Below, in pieces: positions 46,001 through 53,690 of a stretch of 64,000 nucleotides of DNA; position 1 is the first letter of the stretch, and the number at the start of each line of letters is the position of its first letter. This stretch comes from DASXKD01 sp963762735 (GTDB taxonomy: Bacteria; Actinomycetota; Actinomycetes; Streptosporangiales; Streptosporangiaceae), in assembly GCA_963762735.1 (NCBI GenBank), contig CAVXMG010000014.1, positions 1-64,000 on the forward strand. Direction: 5' to 3'. The position numbers and the translations under genes were made by a program. The notes beneath the pieces are model-generated. The model made no database searches. It was not told the DNA's origin and saw only the letters and a list, made by a program, of their open reading frames with translations.

Positions 46001-47649
46001 ACGTCCGCGGGGACCGCGACCTGCCGGTGCTGATCGTTTCCGGCCCGGATCTGCCGGGGGCGGTCACGGATCTCACCGCCGGCCTGGCCGGCGCGGCGAT
46101 CGGCGCGGACCTGGCCGGGGCCGCGCCGGGTGACGCCGGGCTGCACGACCGGCTGCTGGGCACGCACAGCGTGGCGCTGCTGAACCGGGGCACTCCGAGC
46201 AGCCTGGTCACCCCCGACGGCACGCTGCACATCGCGCTGATGCGGGCTTCGAGCGCCTGGCCTGCCGGGGTGTGGATCGACGGGGCCCGGCGCACGGTGC
46301 CCGACGGCAGCAGTTTCGCATGGCAGCACTGGAGCCACGAGTTCCGGTACGCGCTGGCCGCCGGGGCCGGTGACTGGCGCGACGCCGGTTTCGTGCTGGC
46401 CGGCCAGGAGTACAACCACGACCTGCTCGCCGTCGAGACGGGCCCGCACGACGGCCCGTTGCCCCCCTCGGCCAGCCTGGCGGAGGTCAGCACGCCGGGC
46501 CGAGCGCGCCCGGCCGCCCTGCTGTCCGCGCTCAAGCCGCACGGCAATCCGCTGGCCAGCGGCCAGCCCGGCCGGCCGCGGCGGGAGGCGGGCGTGACCG
46601 TCCGGCTGCGTGACGCCGGTAGCCTGCCCGCGGGGCCGGCCGCAGCCCAGGTCAGCCTGCTGGGCAGGATCATGGCGGCCCAAGTTACCGACCTGACCGA
46701 GCGCGGCGCCGGTCCTGCGGTCGAGGTGGCGGACGGCCGCGCGCTGGTCGCGGTCCCCCCGGCCGGCCTGGTCACCGTGGCGGCGCAGCCTGGACCCGGC
46801 GGCCTGGCCGAGCCCGGGATGGCGGGCGGAACCGGGGCGGAGCCGGTGCAGCCGGTGTTCACCCGGTACTGGCTGCACGGCAAGGGGCCCGCCCCGGCCG
46901 GGAACTTCCCGGTGGCCGTGCACCTGTCGCCTGACCGGGTCACGCTGAACGCCCCCGGCGGCGCGGGCACCGCGGCCGGGCTGTGCCTGACGGTCGCGTG
47001 CGGGCCTCGGCCCGTGGCCGGTGAGGTCACCCTGGACGTCCCGCCCGGCCTGGCCGTCACCGGGCCTGACGGCACCCCGGCCGGGCCGCTGGAGTACTCG
47101 CTCGCCGAACGCGGTTACGCCCGCTGGGACCTGACGGTGGCGGCCTTGCCGGGTACCGCGCCGGGGCGATACTTCGTGGCCGTGCGCACCGCCGACGACC
47201 TCGGCCAAGTGCTTGAGGACACGGCGATGATCACGGTCGGCGAGCCGCCCGCGCCTGCCCGCGGCATGCCGCGCGAGCGACTGGAAGCCCTGCTGGTGGC
47301 CGACCTGGTGGCGCGGGAAGCCGAGGTGGAGGCGATCATGGAGCCCGCCGTCCTTGAGCTAGCCCCCGGCGAGCACGCGACGCTGACCGTGCGGCTGGAC
47401 AACCGGACCGCCAGCGTGATCCGGGGCGAGTCCCAGCTCATGTCGCCGTTCGGCACCTGGAACCAGGCCAGGCCGTGGACCCGTGGGTTCACCGCCGGGC
47501 CCGGCGAGACGATCACCATGGACTACGCCGTGACGGTGCCCGCCTGGGCGCAGCCAGGCTCCCACTGGTGGGCGCTGGCCAAGGTGATGTACTTCGGCCG
47601 GGTCCGCTACACCGAGTGCGCCCGGATCCAGGTGACCGGCGGTCAGTAG
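43041..47649 (+). pseudogene. Very large GH38 alpha-mannosidase, one frameshift
   Basis: The gene starts at ATG 43041 (GAGG upstream) and stops at 47649, about 1535 residues once one base is removed near 44745, where SWLAVTDETGAE must join VPFLAEGIRRHPDH. A beta-sandwich of about 110 residues precedes the GH38 domain. Metal ligands lie in MVCHFHYDPVWWN (H117, D121), the nucleophile is D247 in WALDAFGHDP, and FGAHHDAITGTESD is the late histidine pair. The C-terminal half contains the mannosidase beta domains, then an NEW3-like region (LELAPGEHATLTVRLDNRTA). No signal peptide is visible. It is larger than the usual 1000-residue members. A 48-bp palindromic repeat lies in frame at 45619-45666. 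It hydrolyses alpha-mannosides. Confidence 0.88.
45619..45666. repeat. 48-bp palindromic repeat, copy B, in frame inside the GH38 gene
   Basis: The element begins GTGGATGTGACAACCAGGCC and ends TTACATTCAT, and is close to the reverse complement of the one at 32548. It starts on a codon boundary, is 16 codons long, and encodes VDVTTRPLEGHGSYIH without a stop. Eight of its 16 codons end in A or T (ACA, CTA, GAA, GGA, TCT, GAT, ATT, CAT), against a nearly all-G/C background, so it looks inserted. Confidence 0.6.
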
Positions 47650-48020
47650 CGCTCGACCAGATGAGCGCGGCTGGCCGGCAGCTCGTAGGGGTCGGGCCAG
47701 AAGTCGGTGATGCTGGCGATCCGGCCGTCGTCGTCAAGCTCGAAGAAGCACAGGCCGGGCTGGGTGCCTTCCAGGCCGGTGAACTCGAGCCAGCTCGCGG
47801 CGTGCCGGTCCTCGCCGACGATCCGCTGGACCGCGATGTGCCAGTCGTAGTCGAAGCCCTCGACGTTGAACCGGAGGTAGGCCTCCCGGCCCCGGACCTG
47901 TTCCCTGGTCTGCGGGCCGCGGTAGACCACGTCGTCGGCGACCAGGGCACCGAACGCGTCCCAGTCCCTGGCCTCGGCCGCGGCCCAGTAGGCCGCGACT
48001 ACCTCGTGCGCCTTGGTCAT
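47643..48020 (-). CDS. SnoaL/NTF2-like protein
   Basis: This 125-residue protein has the NTF2/SnoaL-like fold: N-terminal helix HEVVAAYWAAAEARDWDAFG, ALVADDVVYRGP, then YLRFNVEGFDYDWHIAVQRI and a C-terminal beta sheet (LCFFELDDDGRIASITDFWP). Members are polyketide cyclases, isomerases or unknowns; many are involved in secondary metabolism or stress. It overlaps the end of the GH38 gene by seven bases, in convergent orientation, and is divergent from the BNR gene. ATG 48020 is the start. The role here cannot be inferred. Confidence 0.88.
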   Translation of the reverse strand: MTKAHEVVAAYWAAAEARDWDAFGALVADDVVYRGPQTREQVRGREAYLRFNVEGFDYDWHIAVQRIVGEDRHAASWLEFTGLEGTQPGLCFFELDDDGRIASITDFWPDPYELPASRAHLVERY

Positions 48021-48069
48021 ACCGGGCAGACTATTCGGGAGCTAGGACATTCCGGTCGCAGGAGGGCGC

Positions 48070-49389
48070 ATGGGAATCAGGGCCGTGGCGCTGGGCGCCG
48101 TGTTCGCGCTGGCCGGGCTGTGCTGCGTGGCGCCGCCAGCCGCCGCGGCCACGGCAGGGCACCCGAGCTTCAGCACCGAACGGCTGTGGGGCCCGCACAA
48201 CGACTGGGAGCCGAACATCGCGGCGGCCCCCGGGTCGCCGTGGCTGTACCAGATGACCACGCAATACGGCGGGCAGCGGGTGTGCCAGCCCAAGATGAAC
48301 CACTGCATCCTGTTCCGGTCCTCGCCGGACCGCGGGCGCACCTGGCACCAGGCCGTCGTCATGCCCAGGCGGCAGTGCCCGCCGGCCAAGTTCTGCAGGC
48401 TGGCCCACTGGCAGAACGACCCGGGGATCGCCGTCTCCTCATCCGGGGTCATCTACGCGGCATGGATGAACCAGTGGGACGTGACGTTCGCCAAGTCATA
48501 CGATCACGGCCGGACCTGGACCAGGCTGCACGACTTCAGGCGGGCGGCCGGTCTCTCGTTCACCGACAAGCCGTGGATCGCGATCTCCCCCGGCGGCAGG
48601 GACGTGTACGTCGCCTTCAACAGCAGCGACTCCTACGTCTCCGCCTCGCACGACTACGGGCGCACCTGGGCTAAGCCGGTGAAGACGAACAAGAACGGGC
48701 GGTACTGGTTCGCCGAGGCGGGGGCGGTCGCGCCGGACGGCCATGTGTACTTCGCCGAGAGCGCCGAGCACCAGGACGCCAAGGGCGACATCCTGCTCGC
48801 CGTGCTCTCCTCCGCCAACGGCGGCGCCTCCTGGCGGACCAGCTACGTGGCCCGCAGCCAGCAGCAGCCGCACTGCCCGACCAAGGACTGCCCGAACGAC
48901 TTCTACGGCGCGCAGATCGGCCTGGCCATCGACCCGGCGGGCACGATCCTGGCCGCCTACGCGGCGAACGCCGCCCCGCAGGCGCCGATGCGGCCGTATG
49001 AGATCACCTCGGCCAATGGCGGCCGGTCCTGGACCGCCCCGCGCGGCCTGGGCCCAGGCGGGACCAAAGTCGGCGCCGACTTCCCCAAGGTGGCAGCCGG
49101 CCCGCGGCCGGGTGACTTCCGGGTCGCGTGGGAGGACGACCGCAACGGTGCCACGGCATGGAACGTCTGGTACCGGGCGACCACGAACGGCGGTGCCTCG
49201 TGGAGCCCTGCCGTCCGGTTGTCGGACCGCGAATCCGGGGCGCCGTACAAGAGCCGGGCCGGTTTCCGGTTCCCCTACGGCGACTACTTCGGCATCACGG
49301 TGGACAGCCGCGGCACCAGCTACCTGATCTGGAGCGAGGGCACCAGCTACGACGGCCCCGGCGGCACCTGGCAGGCCCACGGCCGCTAG
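48070..49389 (+). CDS. Secreted BNR/sialidase-like exo-glycosidase-fold protein
   Basis: This 439-residue secreted protein has a signal peptide (MGIRAVALGAVFALAGL, cleavage near AAAA) and a six-bladed propeller fold with Asp-box repeats: SSPDRGRTW, SYDHGRTW, SHDYGRTW, SSANGGASW, TSANGGRSW and TTNGGASW. Sialidases, trans-sialidases and other BNR-repeat proteins share these. The arginine triad of true sialidases cannot be assigned with confidence, so the function may be exo-alpha-sialidase or another glycan-binding protein. ATG 48070 has a strong AGGAGGG site. The mature protein has several Cys pairs (RVCQPKMNHC and KFCRLAHW). It sits in the glycan-related segment next to the GH38 gene. Confidence 0.85.
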   Translation: MGIRAVALGAVFALAGLCCVAPPAAAATAGHPSFSTERLWGPHNDWEPNIAAAPGSPWLYQMTTQYGGQRVCQPKMNHCILFRSSPDRGRTWHQAVVMPRRQCPPAKFCRLAHWQNDPGIAVSSSGVIYAAWMNQWDVTFAKSYDHGRTWTRLHDFRRAAGLSFTDKPWIAISPGGRDVYVAFNSSDSYVSASHDYGRTWAKPVKTNKNGRYWFAEAGAVAPDGHVYFAESAEHQDAKGDILLAVLSSANGGASWRTSYVARSQQQPHCPTKDCPNDFYGAQIGLAIDPAGTILAAYAANAAPQAPMRPYEITSANGGRSWTAPRGLGPGGTKVGADFPKVAAGPRPGDFRVAWEDDRNGATAWNVWYRATTNGGASWSPAVRLSDRESGAPYKSRAGFRFPYGDYFGITVDSRGTSYLIWSEGTSYDGPGGTWQAHGR

Positions 49390-49422
49390 CCGGCCAGCCG
49401 CCCGCGGGCACGGCGCCTCCGG

Positions 49423-49641
49423 TTACCGGCCGGCCGCCGGATCCCGCACCCGGATCCCGCCAAGCTGCACGTCGAGGATGAAGTGCGGTCGGCGCGGGAA
49501 TGGGCACCGGTAACCCGCAGCCGGACGGCCCAGGAGCGGGCCAGGCGCACTGTGATCCTGACTTGGGAACCGTTGCGCCCGGGGCTGCGTCCAAACAGCC
49601 GTGATGACCCCCGCAGCACGCACGCGCAGAAACGCTGGCAA
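49423..49641 (-). other. Intergenic stretch with a coding-like remnant
   Basis: Between the BNR gene and the Ser-Pro gene (49390-49600) I see no complete gene. On the minus strand a 72-residue frame ends PHFILDVQLGGIRVRDPAAG, and a second frame upstream reads VRITVRLARSWAVRLRVTG. Together they could be the frameshifted end of a beta-sandwich protein. This is weak evidence. Confidence 0.2.
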
Positions 49642-50500
49642 GCCTCACAACGGGCTGATATCTGCCCGGCCGCGGGCCGGGGCACGCGCCATGGCGGGCG
49701 GTGGTGCGATCGCTGCCGGGATCCTGCTGGCGGTCCTGCCCAGCACCGGTGCGGCGGCCACCGTGTCGCCGTCCCCCTCGCCCAGCAGGTCCAGTGCGGC
49801 ACCGTCGCCATCACCGAGCAAGTCGGCACCTGCACCCAGCCCGTCGCCCGTCGCCCTCGCCGTCCCCGAGCAAGTCGCCGTCGCCCTCCCCCTCAAGTCG
49901 CCGTCGCCCTCGCCGTCCCCGAGCAAGTCGCCGTCCCCGAGCAAGTCGCCCTCGCCCAGCCCGTCGCCCTCGCCGAGCAAGTCTCCGTGCCCGAGCACGT
50001 CGCCCTCCCCCGGCCCCGCAGCCTCGCCGAACAAATCACCCTGCCCGAGCCCATCGCCCTCGCCCAGCAAGTCACCGTCGCCCTCCCCGTCGCACCGTGC
50101 CCCCGCGCCACCGGGCCAGAGCGGCAACGGCTCCGCCGGGTCCGCCAATCTGACCGGGCCGCTCGCCCAGCCATCGGCGTTGCCGCGCGGAACCGTATCC
50201 GGCCTGTCCGCGCCGGCCCCGGGCGGCAGCCTTGCCCGGTTGTTCCCCGTGGTCACACCGGCTCCCGCCGCTCCGGGCGCAGGCCGCGCGCGGCCCGGGC
50301 CCTCGGGTGAGGGCGACGGAACCGCCACCGCCCTGACGGCAGAAACCGGGGTGATCGGCGGCCGTCAGGGCAGCCTGATCGTCCTGGCTATCTCCATCGC
50401 GGCGGGCATCGCCGTGGCCGGCGCCTGGTTCACCGTGGCCGGCCCGGGCCGCAGGGCGCTGCTCTCACTGGCTCGCCACCGCGGCCGCCGCACCCGTTAG
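49601..50500 (+). CDS. Ser/Pro-rich repeat protein with signal and C-terminal membrane anchor
   Basis: This 299-residue protein has an N-terminal hydrophobic segment (GGGAIAAGILLAVLPSTGAA), a central region of about 100 residues built from SPSPS and PSPSKS repeats, and a C-terminal membrane helix (GSLIVLAISIAAGIAVAGAW) followed by a basic tail (RRALLSLARHRGRRTR). This is the plan of a cell-wall-spanning or surface-anchored actinomycete protein. Inside the repeats the peptide VALAVPEQVAVALPL interrupts the pattern; the neighbouring frame there reads SPSPSPSKSPSPSPS, so two compensating indels between about 49847 and 49893 are likely. The start is GTG 49601 (ATG 49604 alternative). A palindromic repeat and a terminator follow the stop. 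Confidence 0.75.
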   Translation: MMTPAARTRRNAGKPHNGLISARPRAGARAMAGGGAIAAGILLAVLPSTGAAATVSPSPSPSRSSAAPSPSPSKSAPAPSPSPVALAVPEQVAVALPLKSPSPSPSPSKSPSPSKSPSPSPSPSPSKSPCPSTSPSPGPAASPNKSPCPSPSPSPSKSPSPSPSHRAPAPPGQSGNGSAGSANLTGPLAQPSALPRGTVSGLSAPAPGGSLARLFPVVTPAPAAPGAGRARPGPSGEGDGTATALTAETGVIGGRQGSLIVLAISIAAGIAVAGAWFTVAGPGRRALLSLARHRGRRTR

Positions 50501-50503
50501 GGC

Positions 50504-50551
50504 GTGAATGTAACAACGAGGCCCTTCTGGCGGCGTTGTCGATATGTGCCA
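50504..50551. repeat. 48-bp palindromic repeat, copy C
   Basis: GTGAATGTAACAACGAGGCC begins three bases after the Ser-Pro gene stop and matches the start of the element at 45619 in 18 of its first 21 bases. The right half is only partly symmetric (GGCGTTGTC near its centre). It lies where a terminator would be, followed at once by a separate perfect stem-loop. Confidence 0.5.
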
Positions 50552-50570
50552 TCGGCTCATGATCTTGGTG

Positions 50571-50624
50571 TTCGTGATCATGACCTACGGGGGCCTATAG
50601 CACCCCCTAAGTCATGATCACGAA
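50571..50624. terminator. Perfect 14-bp stem-loop, TGATCATG family
   Basis: TTCGTGATCATGAC (50571-50584) pairs perfectly with GTCATGATCACGAA (50611-50624); the loop contains a second GGGGG/CCCCC pairing. It lies between the Ser-Pro protein and the convergent histidine-kinase gene, which suits a bidirectional terminator. The TGATCATG core also occurs in the stem at 5841-5886. Confidence 0.7.
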
Positions 50625-50684
50625 CCTGGCCGTAGCCTGCGGTCAGGCGGCGGAACTACCGCCCAGCAAAGGAGCAATCCGCGG

Positions 50685-51876
50685 CTACGCGCCGTCATCG
50701 ACGGCGGGTGCACCGCGATGTGACACCCGACGGCGCCCGCTAGCGCCGATTTCCGCGCCCTGGGCGCTGGCGGGCTTGCCGGGGAAGGTCACCTCGACAT
50801 CGAGGCCGCCTTCTGGCTGGGCCCGCGGGGTGAGGGTGGCGCGGTGCGCGCGGGCGATTGCCTGCACGATGGCCAGGCCGAGCCCGTGCCCGCCGGTGTG
50901 CCGGATGCGCTCGCCGTCGGCCCGGCCGAACGGCTGGAACAGGCGGCCGAGTTGTTCGGGCGCGATCACCGCCCCGGTGTTGCGGACCCTGATGGTCGCC
51001 TGGCCGTCAGCGGCCGCCGTGGAGATCTCGGCCCGGCCGTCGCTGGAGTTGTGCCGTATGGCGTTGTCGACCAGGTTCGCCACCAGGCTTTCCGCCAGCC
51101 TCGGATCTCCCGCCGTCGGGGCTTGCGCGAGCCTGGTCTCGACGTGGACGCCCCGGCGCTCCGCTTCCTCGCGGCGGACCGTGACCTCGTGCCAGGCGAC
51201 CGCGGCCAGGTCGAACGGCTCCCACTGCTCGATACCGCCCTCGCTGGTGGCCAGCGTGAGCAACGCCTCGATCAGGCGTTCCTGCTGATCGCCCAGATCC
51301 AGTACCTGCTCGCAGGCGGACCGCAATGCCTGCGCGGTCGCGTCCGGGTCGGCGAGCGCGACCTGCAGCAGGGTCCGCTCCGCGGTCAGCGGGGTGCGCA
51401 GTTCGTGTGAGGCGTTGGCCACGAAGTGCCGCTGCGACTCGAACGACGCCTCCAGCCGCCCGAACAGGTCGTCGAGGGTCTCGCCAAGCTCGGCGAACTC
51501 GTCGTCGCGGCTGCCCAGGTCCATCCGCCGGTTCAGGTTGCTGGCCGAGATGTCCCTGGCCGTCGCGGTGATCGTGCGCAGCGGCCGCAGCAGCCGCCCC
51601 GCGACCAGCCAGCCGCCCACGAGCGCGAGCAGCACCACGACCGGGAGTGCGATGGCGCCGATGATCTCCTTGTCACGGATGGCGGCGTTCAGCGCTGCCT
51701 GGACCGCGGCGGCGTGCGGCCCGTCCTGGACTGATGCCGATCCCCTGCAGCGGGACGAGGAGGAACAGCAGCCCGCCGCCCAGGGCGGCGAGCAGCCCCG
51801 CGTACAGGAGGGTGAGCTGCGTGCGCAGGGTCGGCCGCAGCCGGAGCAGGGCGACCACCTCACGGTAAAGGAACAT
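50685..51876 (-). CDS. Sensor histidine kinase, frameshifted near the N-terminus
   Basis: This is an inner-membrane sensor kinase of about 396 residues. The start is ATG 51876 (MFLYREVVALLRLRPTLRTQ), and it overlaps the response-regulator stop by one base (TGATG) with GGAGAC upstream. A first membrane helix (LTLLYAGLLAALGGGLLFLL) is followed near 51735 by a one-base frame change. The main frame then has a second membrane helix, a HAMP domain, the H-box FVANASHELRTPLTAE, the N-box LVANLVDNAIRHN and the ATP-lid GGHGLGLAIV. With the regulator it forms a two-component system. The ABC transporter genes start divergently 850 bases away, beyond the regulator, so the pair probably controls it. Confidence 0.9.
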
Positions 51877-52538
51877 CACACGTCTCCGATCCGGTAGCCG
51901 CCCTCGCGGACGGTGTGAATGACCGGCGGGTCGCCGAGCTTGGCCCGCAGCCGCCGGATCGTCGTCTTCACCGCGGTGGTGAACGGGTCGGCCGCCTCGT
52001 CCCAGGCCCGTTCCAGCAGTTCCTCGGCGGAGACCACCCGGCCGCCGGAGGCGAGCAGGCATTCCAGGACCGCGAACTCCTTCGGGGACAGGTCCAGGCG
52101 CCGCCCGGCGCGGAACGCCACCCGGCGGCTGGGATCCAGGGTCACGCCGCCGCCCGCCAGCGTCGGCGGCAGCGCGGGCGCGGAGCGGCGGCCCAGGGCG
52201 CGGACCCGGGCCACGAGTTCAGCGAAGTCGAACGGCTTCGGCAGGTAGTCGTCGGCACCCAGGCCCAGGCCGTCCACCCGCTCGCGCACCGTGCTGGCCG
52301 CGGTCAGCATGAGCACCCGGCCCTGCGACCCATCGGCCACGATCTGGCGGCATACCTCGTCGCCGTGCACGCCGGGCAGGTCGCGGTCCAGCACCACGAC
52401 GTCGTACCGGGTGAACGCCAGGTGCTCAAGCGCGTCGTTCCCGTCCAGCACCACGTCTACGGCCATGCCCTCGCGGCGCAGCCCGGCCCCGATCGCCGTG
52501 GCCAGCACCTCGAAGTCCTCGATGACCAGCACCCTCAT
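51876..52538 (-). CDS. OmpR/PhoB-type response regulator
   Basis: This 221-residue regulator has a receiver domain (VLVIEDFEVLATAIGAGLRR, with the phosphorylated Asp in YDVVVLDRDLPG and the conserved Lys in DDYLPKPFDFAE) and a winged-helix output domain (LDLSPKEFAVLECLLASGGR, then FTTAVKTTIRRLRAKLG). The start ATG 52538 fits the receiver domain; AGG lies just upstream. It is coupled to the kinase gene, which begins at its stop. A perfect palindrome lies 85-125 bases upstream, between it and the divergent ABC genes, and includes direct repeats 11 bases apart, the spacing typical for OmpR-type dimers. Confidence 0.93.
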   Translation of the reverse strand: MRVLVIEDFEVLATAIGAGLRREGMAVDVVLDGNDALEHLAFTRYDVVVLDRDLPGVHGDEVCRQIVADGSQGRVLMLTAASTVRERVDGLGLGADDYLPKPFDFAELVARVRALGRRSAPALPPTLAGGGVTLDPSRRVAFRAGRRLDLSPKEFAVLECLLASGGRVVSAEELLERAWDEAADPFTTAVKTTIRRLRAKLGDPPVIHTVREGGYRIGDV

Positions 52539-52622
52539 GGCCTGTTCGCGGTCCTTTCTGGGAAGTAGGCCCTTCCGCTCAGCGTAGGGCGGGGTGACCT
52601 GGGCCAACGATGGCAGCCGCCA

Positions 52623-52663
52623 GGTGTCAGCACGGTGTCGGCGGCCGACACCGTGCTGACACC
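52623..52663. promoter_or_regulatory. Perfect 41-bp palindrome between the two-component and ABC genes
   Basis: GGTGTCAGCACGGTGTCGGC (52623-52642) is the exact reverse complement of 52644-52663, around a single central base. The hexamer GGTGTC repeats with an 11-base period on the left arm and GACACC likewise on the right, matching response-regulator dimer spacing. It sits 85 bases before the regulator start and 61 bases before the ABC ATPase start, so it can control both directions. Confidence 0.8.
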
Positions 52664-52723
52664 GCCGGTGGCATAGAACCACTTGCGAACGCAGCGTCCG
52701 CCTATTGAGAAGGACGATGACTG

Positions 52724-53690
52724 ATGCAAGCAACGATCGAAGTACGCGGCCTGCGCAAGAGCTTCGGCCCGGCGCTGGCGCTGGACGGCATGACGTTCAC
52801 CGTCGCGCCGGGCCAGGTGACCGGGTTCATCGGGCCGAACGGGGCCGGCAAGACCACCACGATGCGGGTGATCCTCGGCCTGGACGCCCCCGACGCGGGC
52901 ACCGCCCTGGTCGGCGGCCAGCGGTATGCCGCCCTGCACCGCCCGCTGACGCACCTGGGGTCGCTGCTTGACGCGGCCGCGCTGCAGCCCAGCCGCACCG
53001 CCCGCAACCACCTGCTCTGGCTGGCGCACTCCCAGGGCCTGGACGCCGCCCGGGTCGACGCGGTGATCGGGCAGGCCGGGCTGGGCAAGGCCGCCCGGCG
53101 CCGGGCGGGCGGGTTCTCGCTGGGCATGCGGCAGCGGCTGGGCATCGCCGCCGCCATGCTCGGCGACCCGCCGGTGCTGATGATGGACGAGCCGTTCAAC
53201 GGCATGGACCCCGAGGGCATCGTCTGGATGCGCGGCTTCCTGCGGTCGCTGGCCGCCGACGGCCGGGCCGTGCTGGTGTCCAGCCACCTGATGAGCGAAC
53301 TGGAGGACACCGCCGACCAGCTGGTGATCGTCGGCCGGGGCAAGGTCATCGCCGACACCAGCACCCGCGACCTGCTGGCGGCGGTATCCGGCGACCGGGT
53401 CACGCTGCGCACCACCGCGCCGGACCGGGCGGCCGCGGCGCTGGAGCGCGCGGGCGCCACGGCCACCACCGACGGCACCGAGGTGATGGTTTCCGGGCTG
53501 GCGCCCGAGAAGGTCGTGCTCGTGCTTGGCGAGAACGCGGTGCCGTTCTCGGAGGTGTCGGCGCACCGCGCCACGCTGGAGGAGGCCTACCTGGAACTCA
53601 CCCACGATGCCGTCGAGTACCGCGCCGAGGACGCCGCGGGGGTTCCGGGGGTCGCCCCCCCGGGCTGGCACTGCGGGGGCGGCCCGATGA
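52724..53690 (+). CDS. ABC transporter ATP-binding protein (one frameshift at the 3' end)
   Basis: This about 321-residue ABC ATPase has Walker A GPNGAGKTTT, signature FSLGMRQRLG, Walker B VLMMDEPFNGMDP and the H-loop LVSSHLMSE. The DRI/Nod type of drug- and bacitracin-exporting ATPase fits. As written, the frame runs on into the permease at a seven-C run (53655-53661). Dropping one C gives APRAGTAGAAR and a TGA that overlaps the permease ATG (ATGA at 53687), the normal coupling. ATG 52724 has AAGGA nine bases upstream. It is the first gene divergent from the two-component system. The substrate is probably an antimicrobial or signalling molecule. Confidence 0.9.

Noticed and set aside
49750..50110. 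CRISPR-like periodic repeats
   Set aside because: The repeats are codon-level Ser-Pro runs with no regular spacer units.
49645..50328. Gly-Asp/Leu-rich minus-strand frame over the Ser-Pro gene
   Set aside because: It is the complement of the SPSPS codons, not an independent repeat protein.
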